From Rhizobium leguminosarum (GTDB lineage Bacteria > Pseudomonadota > Alphaproteobacteria > Rhizobiales > Rhizobiaceae): a DNA stretch of 64,000 nucleotides. Within the stretch, counting starts at the first letter, position 1. Each line of letters opens with the position of its first letter. The stretch lies in assembly GCF_004123835.1 (NCBI RefSeq), contig NZ_MZMU01000002.1, positions 124,001-188,000 on the forward strand. The letters run 5' to 3'. Below are positions 24,780 to 33,534 of this stretch, one piece after another. The notes below the pieces were generated by a model. That model worked only from the letters and a program-made list of their open reading frames with translations. It was not told the DNA's origin and ran no database searches. A program made the position numbers and the translations under genes.

Positions 24780-27146
24780 TCAATCCGTCCTCCTTCTTTG
24801 CTGAAACACCGGTAGCCAGTCTTCGAGCCGGTCGCCGACCTCCGCGCGAATCGCCTCGGCGAGTTCGACGTTGGCGGTTCGGCCGGACAGGATGTCGAGC
24901 TCGTCATCGAAACCCCTGAGGTTCAGTTCGGCGACGACGCTGTTGTGACCCTGCTTGACGACGAAGCGGCGGCTCTCGACCGAAAGCTCGCGGGAGAGAA
25001 GCGCGAACTCGCGCTCCGTCAGTTTGAACCCGTCGACGTAATCGGCATGATCTCCGCGCGGATTGGGTAAGAAGATCTGCGTCGGGCACTGCTCGATGAT
25101 CGTATGGGCGATCGGCGAGACGATCGCATCGCGCGGGCTTTGGGTCGCAAACAACATCAGCCCGTTCTGTTTGCGGATCGTCTTCAGCTTGTTCTGGGCG
25201 AGATCACGAAAGCCATCGTCCTGCAGGGCCTTCCAGAACTCGTCGATGACGATGATGATGCGCCGCCCGTCGATCAGCTGCTCGATTCGGAAGAACAAAT
25301 AAGACATCAGCGGAGCGCGAATTTCCTCGTTGTCGAGGAAGTCGGACATGTCGTATCCGATGAACTTGGCGTCGATCCCGATGTCGTCGCTCGCATTGTC
25401 GAACACCCAGCCGAGCGGCCCTCCCCTCTCCCACCGACGCAGCCGCGCGGCGATACCTTCGGGATCGGTATTGTTGAGGAAGGTGCGCAAGGCGCCGATC
25501 GAGCGCCTGTCGACCGGCAGGTCCGCCAGGCCGTCGATGGCCGATGCGATGTCGCGCAACTCCGAGACCGTCAGCTCGCGCTTCGCCGACCCGACCAACT
25601 GGCCGACCCAGCGGGCGAGGAACACCTTGTTCTCGGGCGTGAGTTCAAGCGCCTTCAACGGGGCGCAACCGGTGGCAACACCGTTTCGAAGCGGCAGGTA
25701 AGTGCCACCCGCGGCCCGCACGAACAGGTCGGCTCCTCGATCCTTGTCGAAGAAGACCATGTGGGGATCATGTTTTTCGAGTTGGGAGAGCATGAAGTTC
25801 AAGAGCACCGTCTTGCCGGTGCCGGACGGGCCGCAGACGAACGTGTTGCCGAGATCGCTATGGTGGAAATTGAAATAGAAGGGCGAGCCGGAGGCAGTCT
25901 TCAGCATGGCAACTGCCGGTCCCCATTCATTGCCGTCCTTCCTGCCTGTCGGATAGGAATGATAGGGGGCGAGTGCTGCAAAATTCCGCGACGTGATGGC
26001 ACCCGATCTCGCGCGATAGCGGAAATTGCCGGGCAACTGCCCCCACCAGGCCGCCTCCAGCCCAAGATCCTCGCGCGCGACGACCGCGCCACCGTTGGTG
26101 AGATAGGCCCGTGCTTTGGCCATATGGTCGGTGAGTTCCTTCACCGAAGGCGCAAAGACCGACAGCGCCAGATGGTGCTCTCCAAGCACAAACCGGTTCG
26201 ACTCCAGATCGTCCATGGCATCGCCGAGCTCGTCGATCTGCGACGCCGCCTTGTCGCCGGCGCTCACCATCTGGTTCTGTTTGCGCCCCATGATCGTTCG
26301 TGCATCGGCCTTCGAGACGAAGGCAAAAGACTGCGTCAGGATGAGTTCGAACGGCGCCGTCAGGATGCCATCGAGCATGCCGCTGCGGGTGGTCGCCGGA
26401 TATTCCTTGAACCCGAATAGGCCGGCGTAACGGCTGTCGGCCTCATGACGGATCTCGATGGTCTCCCGTCCGAAGATCACCCGATCCGAATAGATCGCCG
26501 AGGATATCCTGCCCTCCGTCAAGGGAACGCGCTCTCGCCGGCCGCCGACGATCTGGTGCAGCACCTCGCTCGGCTCGGAAAACAGGATGCCGTCCTGCCC
26601 GTAGACGGAGAGCACACGAGGCTCGAAGCGCTTCAGGCCCGCAGTGACGTCGGATACCTTGTCTTGCAGGTGCTTCAGGGCATCCTCGTCGACTTCGACT
26701 CCGGCACGGCGCGCCCTGCGCAGGCGCGAAAGAAGGTTGGCGGCCTTTTTGGCCGGATCCCGGCCCGGATGCCAGACAAGCGAGAGATAAAGATCGTTTC
26801 GAAACAGATCCTCATCGATCATGCGTTGGCGGTATCTTGCATTCAGACCTTGCGAGAAAGGATTGGCGAACTCTCCACCCGGATAGTCGTTGTTGCGACG
26901 GCGAATGACATGTGTCCAGAGCGCCAGGCGCTCATCGGCGATGTTGCGATAGAGCGTATTGAGGTCGCGGTGCAGACTGTTGAGATCCAGGACATCGGCG
27001 GTTTCGAAGGATATGCCTTCGAGCGCGAGCATCACCATCAGCACCCTGGATTCGAGCGCAATCGTCGTCTCATCGACATGACGGACGTGCGGAATGAAGA
27101 TTTCGGGCCCGAGTTCGCGCGAGCGAAGCATTGCTATTTTAGGCAA
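24780..27146 (-). CDS. virB4: VirB4 type IV secretion ATPase
   Basis: This protein of 788 residues has the CagE/TrbE/VirB4 N-terminal domain, then Walker A (FVCGPSGTGKTVLLNFM, near 430-446) and Walker B (RRIIIVIDEFWKAL), followed by FATQSPRDA and the conserved QCPTQIFLPNP. VirB4 is the largest ATPase of the machine and drives pilin dislocation and substrate transfer. Length is standard. It overlaps the virB3 stop by 8 bases, which indicates tight coupling. Confidence 0.95.
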   Translation of the reverse strand: MPKIAMLRSRELGPEIFIPHVRHVDETTIALESRVLMVMLALEGISFETADVLDLNSLHRDLNTLYRNIADERLALWTHVIRRRNNDYPGGEFANPFSQGLNARYRQRMIDEDLFRNDLYLSLVWHPGRDPAKKAANLLSRLRRARRAGVEVDEDALKHLQDKVSDVTAGLKRFEPRVLSVYGQDGILFSEPSEVLHQIVGGRRERVPLTEGRISSAIYSDRVIFGRETIEIRHEADSRYAGLFGFKEYPATTRSGMLDGILTAPFELILTQSFAFVSKADARTIMGRKQNQMVSAGDKAASQIDELGDAMDDLESNRFVLGEHHLALSVFAPSVKELTDHMAKARAYLTNGGAVVAREDLGLEAAWWGQLPGNFRYRARSGAITSRNFAALAPYHSYPTGRKDGNEWGPAVAMLKTASGSPFYFNFHHSDLGNTFVCGPSGTGKTVLLNFMLSQLEKHDPHMVFFDKDRGADLFVRAAGGTYLPLRNGVATGCAPLKALELTPENKVFLARWVGQLVGSAKRELTVSELRDIASAIDGLADLPVDRRSIGALRTFLNNTDPEGIAARLRRWERGGPLGWVFDNASDDIGIDAKFIGYDMSDFLDNEEIRAPLMSYLFFRIEQLIDGRRIIIVIDEFWKALQDDGFRDLAQNKLKTIRKQNGLMLFATQSPRDAIVSPIAHTIIEQCPTQIFLPNPRGDHADYVDGFKLTEREFALLSRELSVESRRFVVKQGHNSVVAELNLRGFDDELDILSGRTANVELAEAIRAEVGDRLEDWLPVFQQRRRTD

Positions 27147-27477
27147 GGCTCAAATCCCTTTCGTCATAGCGCCTGATGAGCGTCAGAGGCGAGAGGGTGG
27201 CGCCGCCCCAATAGGCGGTGTTGCGCGACCGGCCGCGGGTCTCGATCCAGGAGATCAGGATCCGGAACATGTTGTGGTCGTGCTTGACGAGCGTGCGGAA
27301 TATGAAATGGAAGACGACACCGACAAGCGCATAGGCGATCGACCCCGCGACAATGTAGAGGATCGTCGTCAGCATGACGTTCACGCCCATCGCCTCCATC
27401 GTCACGCCGGCGATCATCGCCGGGCGGGTGCAGGCAAGGAACAGGGTATCTTCCTCGATAGCGGCAGCTGTCGGCAT
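27139..27477 (-). CDS. virB3: VirB3 inner membrane protein
   Basis: The 112-residue protein has the VirB3 opening (EEDTLFLACTRPAMIAGVTM) and two adjacent hydrophobic helices (MLTTILYIVAGSIAYALV, GVVFHFIFRTL). VirB3 is needed for pilus assembly and works with VirB4. It lies 5 bases after virB2 and overlaps virB4. Confidence 0.92.
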   Translation of the reverse strand: MPTAAAIEEDTLFLACTRPAMIAGVTMEAMGVNVMLTTILYIVAGSIAYALVGVVFHFIFRTLVKHDHNMFRILISWIETRGRSRNTAYWGGATLSPLTLIRRYDERDLSLA

Positions 27478-27482
27478 GTTGA

Positions 27483-27782
27483 TCAGCTTCCAACGATCGT
27501 ATTGACGAGTTCCGTCGCCCCGAAAATCCCGCCGATGCCGATGATCCAGAAACCGGCGCGGCGCAGATCCATGTAGCCGAACATCCAGGCAATGCAGATG
27601 ATGATGACGGCGATGACCGCGAGCAGGCGGGCGATGTTGCCGGTCAGCATGGTGACGATGTTCTGCAGCACGGTTTCAACGCCGGCTGCCTGGGCGAATG
27701 CTGGCTCCACCAGGCAGGCGACGATGGCGGCGGCCATCAGGAGAGAGGCCCCGACAGGGCGAAGGTTTGCTTTTGAGATCAT
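27483..27782 (-). CDS. virB2: VirB2 major pilin
   Basis: The 99-residue prepilin has a long signal peptide ending PAFAQA and two hydrophobic helices in the mature part (IARLLAVIAVIIICIAWMFG and GFWIIGIGGIFGATELVN). This is the VirB2/TrbC family whose processed subunits build the conjugative pilus. Its ATG overlaps the virB1 stop (ATGA). Confidence 0.93.
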   Translation of the reverse strand: MISKANLRPVGASLLMAAAIVACLVEPAFAQAAGVETVLQNIVTMLTGNIARLLAVIAVIIICIAWMFGYMDLRRAGFWIIGIGGIFGATELVNTIVGS

Positions 27783-28441
27783 TCACTTTGCTCCGATCGA
27801 CTTTTTTGAAACACGAGAACCTGGGATGACCGCTGGGCGTTGAAGACGTCCCACGACGCGGCTTCACCGGATTGGGGAAGAAATTGTGCGGCCGGGGATA
27901 TCTCCCGGGTGGCTGACGGCTCGGCGCGAGCGGCTTCTTCGCGCGGCTCGGCGATAGCGAGCGACGCCAGGTCGGAAGGCAGGCGAACCATTTCCTGGCG
28001 GACCTGCTCGTCATATTTGATCATCTCGCCGACGGACGGATCGTCACGCCCGTAGTAGGATTGAAGCATGACGTTTTCGGCTTGCATCGCATCGGCACCG
28101 GCGCGCAAGGCAAGGCGATAATAGCCGTCGAGCAGAGTGGCCGTCGCCTTGAGGTTCAGGCAGGGATCGAATGCATCCGAAATCGAAAGCTTGAGCCTGC
28201 GCAACTCGTCCAGGCCGATGCCGCCAAGACCGATCTGGACGTCCTGCCGATCGGCGACGAGGGAGGTCGCGAGTTCAATTGCCTCGGCCTTTGATGAGGG
28301 TTGGCGCTCAAGCGGTGGACCGCTGTTGATACGGATAGCGAAGGGCTTGAAACCACTCTCGAGACTGATGACAGCGGCGAGCGTCCTGATTTCCACCATG
28401 GGCGCGCAGTTCTGGGCGAGATCCACGAATGCCACGACCAT
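27779..28441 (-). CDS. virB1: VirB1 lytic transglycosylase
   Basis: The protein of 220 residues has the SLT domain: catalytic glutamate E28 in AVISLESGFKPFAI, then DVQIGLGGIGLDEL and the final YYGRDDPSVGEMIKYDEQV. It cuts peptidoglycan so the secretion channel can be built. No clear signal peptide is visible at this start, which is odd for a periplasmic enzyme. The C-terminal 50 residues are a variable tail. The gene follows the kikA-like gene by 3 bases. Confidence 0.92.
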   Translation of the reverse strand: MVVAFVDLAQNCAPMVEIRTLAAVISLESGFKPFAIRINSGPPLERQPSSKAEAIELATSLVADRQDVQIGLGGIGLDELRRLKLSISDAFDPCLNLKATATLLDGYYRLALRAGADAMQAENVMLQSYYGRDDPSVGEMIKYDEQVRQEMVRLPSDLASLAIAEPREEAARAEPSATREISPAAQFLPQSGEAASWDVFNAQRSSQVLVFQKSRSEQSE

Positions 28442-28444
28442 CGA

Positions 28445-28984
28445 TCAGTACCAGACCCGCTGCGTTGCCATCCCGTCGATCGTGACGTCGATATAATGGG
28501 GCTGCGATCTGACGTTCGGGCGGGCCGTCGGATAGCCCATGCATTGGCGCCGTCCATCCAACAACTGCCAACGCGGGGACAGAACCGAACCGTTGCTGAA
28601 ATCAAACCCGTCCCCAACCTGAGGGCAGAATGCATCGCTCACCGGTTGGAGGGCTGTCGACACGCAGGTTGTTTCTTGCCCGCGCGGACCATAATCGCTT
28701 TGCAGCCGGTATCCGGTTTCGCAGTAATAAGGCTCATAGCCCGGGCGCGAACTGTGGAAGGTGGCGCCGCTGCATGTCGGGAATGAATGCCCCTCGGCAA
28801 GCTCGCGCCACAGCTTCTGGATTGGCGGCCGGCATTCCGCGAACTGCGTCGCGCCACCGGGGTTGGAGAGGCACAGGATAACCTCGCAACCCCAATCATT
28901 TGCTTGCGCCCTGTCAGGTGAAGTAAGGTAGGGTGGCGCTATGCAGCAGGCCGCGACGACCGAGTTGAGCAGAAGGTTTTTCAT
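28445..28984 (-). CDS. TrbM/KikA/MpfK-family conjugal transfer protein
   Basis: The 179-residue protein has a signal peptide (MKNLLLNSVVAACCIAPPYL and on), then the family signature GCEVILCLSNPGGATQFAEC followed by RPPIQKLWREL. It is cysteine-rich, with at least eight cysteines, so it is a disulfide-bonded periplasmic protein. In IncN plasmids such as pKM101 the related KikA is next to the tra operon and aids mating-pair functions. ATG 28984 is chosen since AAGGAT lies 9 bases upstream. It is the first gene of the operon and is divergent from the winged-helix regulator. Confidence 0.8.
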   Translation of the reverse strand: MKNLLLNSVVAACCIAPPYLTSPDRAQANDWGCEVILCLSNPGGATQFAECRPPIQKLWRELAEGHSFPTCSGATFHSSRPGYEPYYCETGYRLQSDYGPRGQETTCVSTALQPVSDAFCPQVGDGFDFSNGSVLSPRWQLLDGRRQCMGYPTARPNVRSQPHYIDVTIDGMATQRVWY

Positions 28985-29041
28985 GAGCAAGATCCTTGAA
29001 AGGACATCCCATTGCGGAAGAGGCGGCTTGCCTGTAGAGCA

Positions 29042-29058
29042 ATTTATACCGATTTATA
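29042..29058. promoter_or_regulatory. Candidate operator: two direct repeats in the divergent region
   Basis: ATTTATA occurs at 29042-29048 and again at 29052-29058, exactly 10 bases (one helical turn) apart, in an AT-rich spacer between the kikA-like gene and the winged-helix gene. This is a plausible site for autorepression and operon control by that regulator. Confidence 0.4.
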
Positions 29059-29075
29059 TAACACAGTAAAAAGAC

Positions 29076-29429
29076 ATGACAAGAGCAATCACGACCCAAT
29101 GGCGTAACCTTGCTTTCTCAGGTCTCATCCTGCACGAGATCCTCGATCACCCCCTGGAAGACGAGACGCCTCAGGCAAGGCTGAAGCAGGTCGGCATGAT
29201 GACGGTCCTCTACAGCATGAACCAGGCGCACCAGAAGTTAACTCTTTCCAGCATCATGGAAATCACGGCTCTGACACGTAGCGGCGTCAAGGAGACGGTG
29301 GATCTCTTGGTCAAACGAGGGATGCTGGACGAGACGATCGTGAAGAACTCAATGGGCCGTGGAACGGCGCGCCAGTTTGAGATTTCAGAAGCGCTTCTGG
29401 AGAAACTGAGCTCGTTCGGAGCTGGGTGA
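29076..29429 (+). CDS. Small winged-helix regulator divergent from the secretion operon
   Basis: The 117-residue protein has a MarR/DnaD-like winged helix in the middle (QKLTLSSIMEITALTRSGVK, then ETVDLLVKRGMLDETIVKN and a wing MGRGTARQFEIS). It is encoded 91 bases from the first gene of the secretion operon in the opposite direction. That is the position of KorA/StbC-like local repressors of conjugation genes. A role as repressor of the operon and of itself is inference. ATG 29076 gives the full N-terminus, but its ribosome site is weak. Confidence 0.65.
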   Translation: MTRAITTQWRNLAFSGLILHEILDHPLEDETPQARLKQVGMMTVLYSMNQAHQKLTLSSIMEITALTRSGVKETVDLLVKRGMLDETIVKNSMGRGTARQFEISEALLEKLSSFGAG

Positions 29430-29941
29430 GCAAGGAATTTAAGTGACGATTTTGAACGTCTGGAGCCGATAGCTCACGAAATCGCCACCGGCTCGCAGCT
29501 GCTAAATCGGATTGACCCGGTTACGATCAATAACGTCCCAGGGTCAAAGTGACGGATTGCAGGATAAAGGGTGAGATGCGTGCCGGACAGATTGGGCGCC
29601 CGGCTGCCGTATCCTCGGCCACGACACGAAACCAAAAATCGCCGTGTTCGCCATCCCTGGCGGTTTGACACGGCATTGCAACGCGCCAAACGAGTGCCGG
29701 TATCAGGCTTTGGTTCCCCGGGATAAAGTGTGTGCGCCTTCGAACCCGTGAGGCACTGAAGCCGTCACCGCAGCGACAAGAGAGCATTTGCTCTCGGTAG
29801 GAAAAGCCGGAACTATCGCCCCACGACAATGAGATGTGTAGACCGCTCTGGCTCGAGCGCGGTTCGAAGCAGTGCGACAACGTGGGAACATTATATGCGA
29901 TCGCATGGTTCGAGCTGCAGCCATTATGCTGCGGGACCTCC
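29430..29941. other. Intergenic region, no gene supported
   Basis: Open frames on both strands lack recognisable domains. The right end carries the stress-type promoter candidate at 29885-29910 for the glycoconjugate operon. Confidence 0.45.
29885..29910 (+). promoter_or_regulatory. EcfG-type promoter candidate for the glycoconjugate operon
   Basis: GGAAC (29885-29889), a 17-base spacer and GGTT (29907-29910) match the general-stress consensus except for one -10 base. The -10 box ends 31 bases before ATG 29942. Confidence 0.5.
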
Positions 29942-31114
29942 ATGCCATCATTGCCAGCAGCGCCGAGAGCGCTACCACGAATAGTCATCATCAGCGACTT
30001 CCAGGACGGCGATGGCGAAAACGCAGAGCCTCGGACCCCGGCACAGTTTCGCGACCAGTGGCTCGCAGGTAATCGGGGACCTCGTCCTCAACCCGCCGAT
30101 CGGGGCCTAAACCTTCAGGTGATCGGCGGCTATATCGAACGGCTGCCGCTTGCCGTTCTCAAAGCCGGGCTTGTGGACTGCGCCGAGGTCTGGACGCATT
30201 GGCACGGCGCGACACCGCCGATTGAACAGCCTGGCGCCAACCCGTTTCTGATGCGCCGCGCATTTCAGGCAAACGGGTCCGAAGCGCCGTTTTCTTCCAA
30301 CGACATGCTGGGGCACATTGCGGCCTTCGGGCCGCCGTCGATCCTCTGCGTGTGGGGCCTCGGTGTGAGCGAAGACGTGTTGTTGGCATGCCGCGGCAGT
30401 TTCAAGATTTACAACTCGATCGACGCACCCGCCTTGCGCGTTCCCTTTGACGTGAGCCGGCATTTCGACCTTATTCTCACCGGCTCCGAATGGCAGTCGG
30501 AAGCGGTGCGCTCACGCCATCCGACGATACCGACGATCATCATGCCGATTGGACCCGAGTTCGCCTCAGAACTTACCTTCAGGCCGATCGACATACCGAA
30601 GACCTACGACGTGATCTACGTTGCTGCTGCGCAAGCCTATAAGCGGCACGACATCCTGTTTCACGCGCTTGCGAAGCTTCCGCGTTCGATACGCGCCCTA
30701 TGCGTCTGCGGCTACGGCGAGATGATGGGTACATTGCGTCGCGAGGTCGGCGAACTTGGCATCAATGTCGACTTCATCGACCCGCCCGGCGTACCGTTTG
30801 AGGAGGTGAACAGGCTGATGAACCAAGCGCGCATCGGCGTGGTCTGCGGCATCGATGACGGCGCACCAGCAATCCTGACGGAATATATGTTGGCGGGAAT
30901 CCCCGTCCTTGCCAACAGCCAGCTGCGCTGCGGATTGCAATTTATCACGCCCGAGACGGGTCAAGTGGCCTCGCCCGAGAAATTTCACGAAGGCATTCGC
31001 GACATGCTGGCCCGGCTCGAGACGTTCAAGCCGCGCCAGGTCGTTCTAGCCAACTGGACGTGGCCGCACAGCCTGCGAAAGCTGAGGTCCTTCATTGGCG
31101 GGTCAGCCAGATAA
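29942..31114 (+). CDS. Family-4-like glycosyltransferase
   Basis: The protein of 390 residues has a GT-B fold. Its N-terminal half carries an acceptor-type Rossmann part (LPRIVIISDFQDGDG, VWTHWHGATPP). Its C-terminal half holds the nucleotide-sugar-binding part (TYDVIYVAAAQAYKRHDILF, and GAPAILTEYMLAGIPVLANS, the E-x7-E-like region). The donor and acceptor sugars are unknown. ATG 29942 is chosen because the 36 upstream codons include the promoter candidate and cysteine-rich sequence unlike the family. It opens a four-gene operon; the next start is 62 bases after its stop. Confidence 0.75.
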   Translation: MPSLPAAPRALPRIVIISDFQDGDGENAEPRTPAQFRDQWLAGNRGPRPQPADRGLNLQVIGGYIERLPLAVLKAGLVDCAEVWTHWHGATPPIEQPGANPFLMRRAFQANGSEAPFSSNDMLGHIAAFGPPSILCVWGLGVSEDVLLACRGSFKIYNSIDAPALRVPFDVSRHFDLILTGSEWQSEAVRSRHPTIPTIIMPIGPEFASELTFRPIDIPKTYDVIYVAAAQAYKRHDILFHALAKLPRSIRALCVCGYGEMMGTLRREVGELGINVDFIDPPGVPFEEVNRLMNQARIGVVCGIDDGAPAILTEYMLAGIPVLANSQLRCGLQFITPETGQVASPEKFHEGIRDMLARLETFKPRQVVLANWTWPHSLRKLRSFIGGSAR

Positions 31115-31176
31115 CGCCCTCCGGGAACATTCGTCACCATTCTTGGTTCGGGATCATTCTGATTGCGAGGTCCTCG

Positions 31177-33534
31177 ATGAATCTGCTGAATTCTATCCCG
31201 CAATTGTCCGACAATAGTTTGTTGGATCACGCGCCGCTCATCTGCTTTTCGCATCTAAGATGGGACTTTGTACTCCAGAGGCCACAGCATCTGATGGAAC
31301 GGTTCTCACGCGAGCGGCCGGTCTTTTATTTCGAGGAGTTTATCCCGACAGACCACCATCTCGCTTATCTGGAGATTCATCCCTTCGACGGCACGAGCGT
31401 CAAAGCAGTCCGCCCGCGCATCCCACATTGGTGGAACGAGGTCGAACGGGAGGCCGCGCTTCGCCGACTGCTGGACGATCTCATTTTTCTCCACGGCGGC
31501 AAGCGTCCGATCCTTTGGTTCTATACGCCGCTGATGTTTGGCTTTGCCCGGCATGTCGATGCTGTCGCGATTGTCTATGATTGCATGGACGAACTCGCGA
31601 ACTTCAAATTCGCGCCGGCCAATCTCAAGGCGTCCGAGCAGGCCTTGATGGCCTGTGCCGATGTCGTCTTTACCGGCGGTCTCAGCCTCTATGAGGCGAG
31701 ACGGGGTCAACACGACAATATCCATCCGTTCCCGTCGGGGGTTGATACACATCACTTCCGCGCCGCCCGATGCCCTTTGCCCGATCCACCCGACCAGGCG
31801 CGTATTCCTCAGCCTCGTCTCGGATATTATGGGGTTATTGACGAGAGGCTCGATCTCGACTTGATCCGCAGCGTCGCATTGGCCCGGCCTGACCTTTCCT
31901 TCGTATTCTTGGGGCCAATCGTAAAGATTTCGCCGGATGATCTACCCCAGGGTGCCAATATCCATTATCTCGGACAGAAGGCCTATGCTGATCTTCCGGC
32001 GTATCTTTCGGGTTGGCAGGCTGCGCTGATGCCGTTCGCGCTGAACGAGGCCACGCGCTTCATCAGCCCCACCAAGACCCCTGAATATCTCGCCGCCGGC
32101 CGGCCGGTGGTTGGAACCCAAATCGTCGATGTCGTGCGCGGTTACGGCGACGTGCCGGGGGTGTTCTTGGCAAACGGCACCGAGGCCTTTGCCGAGGCGT
32201 GCGATGCGGCACTCTTGTTGTCCCGCTCCGACACGGCGTGGTTGGAAGTGGTGGACGGGGTTCTGGCGCTATCGTCATGGGACCGTACCTTTCGCAGAAT
32301 GTCCGCGCTTGTCGAACAGGCGGCAGCGCAAAAAATCGTTTCGGCCACCCTTCCTGAAAGATTTCGCGCCGGCACCGCCCGCCGGCCACCTTCGGATACC
32401 TACGACTATCTGATCGTCGGCGCTGGATTTGCCGGATCGGTTCTTGCCGAGCGGCTCGCTGCCGACGGTGGCAAAAAGGTCCTTGTCTGCGACAGGCGCC
32501 CCCATATCGGCGGCAACACCTACGATCACTATGATGAGGCGGCGATCCTGGTTCACAAATATGGCCCGCACATCTTCCATACCAACAGCGAGGATGTCGT
32601 TGCCTACCTTTCCCGTTTTACGGCATGGCGGCCCTACGAACATCGGGTGCTTGCCCAGGTCGGCGATCTGCGCCTTCCGATTCCGATCAATCGCACGACA
32701 CTGAATGCGCTCTACAACATCGATCTGACCAGCGACGCCGAGGCCGCGCGTTTTTTGGCGGACCGTGCGGAGCCTTGCGATCCGGTGAAGACATCGCGCG
32801 ACGTCGTGATATCGCAGATTGGCGCGGAGCTCTATCGGACCTTCTTCGAGGGCTACACTCGCAAACAGTGGGGGCTCGATCCGTCCGAACTTGACCGATC
32901 AGTGACGGCGCGTATCCCGACCCGGACCAATACCGATGATCGCTACTTCCTGGATCGCTTTCAAGCCATGCCGCTTGACGGCTATACCCGCATGTTTGAA
33001 CGGATGCTGAACCACGACAATATCACGGTGATGGTCGGCACGGATTTCGCCGATCTCAGGCGTGAGAGCCTGGCTGATCATACGATCTTCACCGGTCCCA
33101 TCGACGAATATTTCGGCCACTGCTTCGGGCGTCTGCCCTATCGCAGTCTGAAGTTCACCCACGAAACGCATGATGTGCCGCGCCTATTGCCGGTCGCCGT
33201 CATAAACTACCCGTCGGAGGATGTGCCCTATACGCGCGTCACGGAATACAAGCACCTGACCGGCCAGGTCCATCCGATAACCAGTATCAGCTATGAATAT
33301 GCGAGCGCCGAAGGAGAGCCCTACTATCCGATCCCGCGCCCGGAAAACCAGGCGCTTTACAAACAATACGAAACCCTGGCGCGTACGCGCGACGACGTCA
33401 CCTTCGTCGGGCGGCTTGGCACCTACAAATATTACAACATGGACCAGGTCGTCGCCCAGGCGCTAGCGACATACCGGCGCCTGCGGGATCGGCAAGTGAC
33501 CAGCAGAACCCTCGCCGGCGCCCAGCATGACTAA
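31177..33534 (+). CDS. glf: Fusion: glycosyltransferase + UDP-galactopyranose mutase
   Basis: GCGAGGT lies 4 bases before ATG 31177. Residues 1-395 are a glycosyltransferase of the type with the motif HLRWDFVLQRPQHLMERF; its donor half includes YYGVIDERLDLDL and SPTKTPEYLAAGRPVV. From about residue 408 to the end is a full UDP-galactopyranose mutase: FAD motif YLIVGAGFAGSVLAERLA, HIGGNTYDHY, GPHIFHTN, FFEGYTRKQWG and RVTEYKH. The mutase makes UDP-galactofuranose, so the fused transferase may use or build on galactofuranose. The gene overlaps the next start by 8 bases. The symbol refers to the mutase half only. Confidence 0.88.
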   Translation: MNLLNSIPQLSDNSLLDHAPLICFSHLRWDFVLQRPQHLMERFSRERPVFYFEEFIPTDHHLAYLEIHPFDGTSVKAVRPRIPHWWNEVEREAALRRLLDDLIFLHGGKRPILWFYTPLMFGFARHVDAVAIVYDCMDELANFKFAPANLKASEQALMACADVVFTGGLSLYEARRGQHDNIHPFPSGVDTHHFRAARCPLPDPPDQARIPQPRLGYYGVIDERLDLDLIRSVALARPDLSFVFLGPIVKISPDDLPQGANIHYLGQKAYADLPAYLSGWQAALMPFALNEATRFISPTKTPEYLAAGRPVVGTQIVDVVRGYGDVPGVFLANGTEAFAEACDAALLLSRSDTAWLEVVDGVLALSSWDRTFRRMSALVEQAAAQKIVSATLPERFRAGTARRPPSDTYDYLIVGAGFAGSVLAERLAADGGKKVLVCDRRPHIGGNTYDHYDEAAILVHKYGPHIFHTNSEDVVAYLSRFTAWRPYEHRVLAQVGDLRLPIPINRTTLNALYNIDLTSDAEAARFLADRAEPCDPVKTSRDVVISQIGAELYRTFFEGYTRKQWGLDPSELDRSVTARIPTRTNTDDRYFLDRFQAMPLDGYTRMFERMLNHDNITVMVGTDFADLRRESLADHTIFTGPIDEYFGHCFGRLPYRSLKFTHETHDVPRLLPVAVINYPSEDVPYTRVTEYKHLTGQVHPITSISYEYASAEGEPYYPIPRPENQALYKQYETLARTRDDVTFVGRLGTYKYYNMDQVVAQALATYRRLRDRQVTSRTLAGAQHD

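Noticed and set aside
25104..26420. Plus-strand open frame of 438 codons opposite virB4
   Set aside because: Shadow of a conserved ATPase gene; composition is not protein-like.
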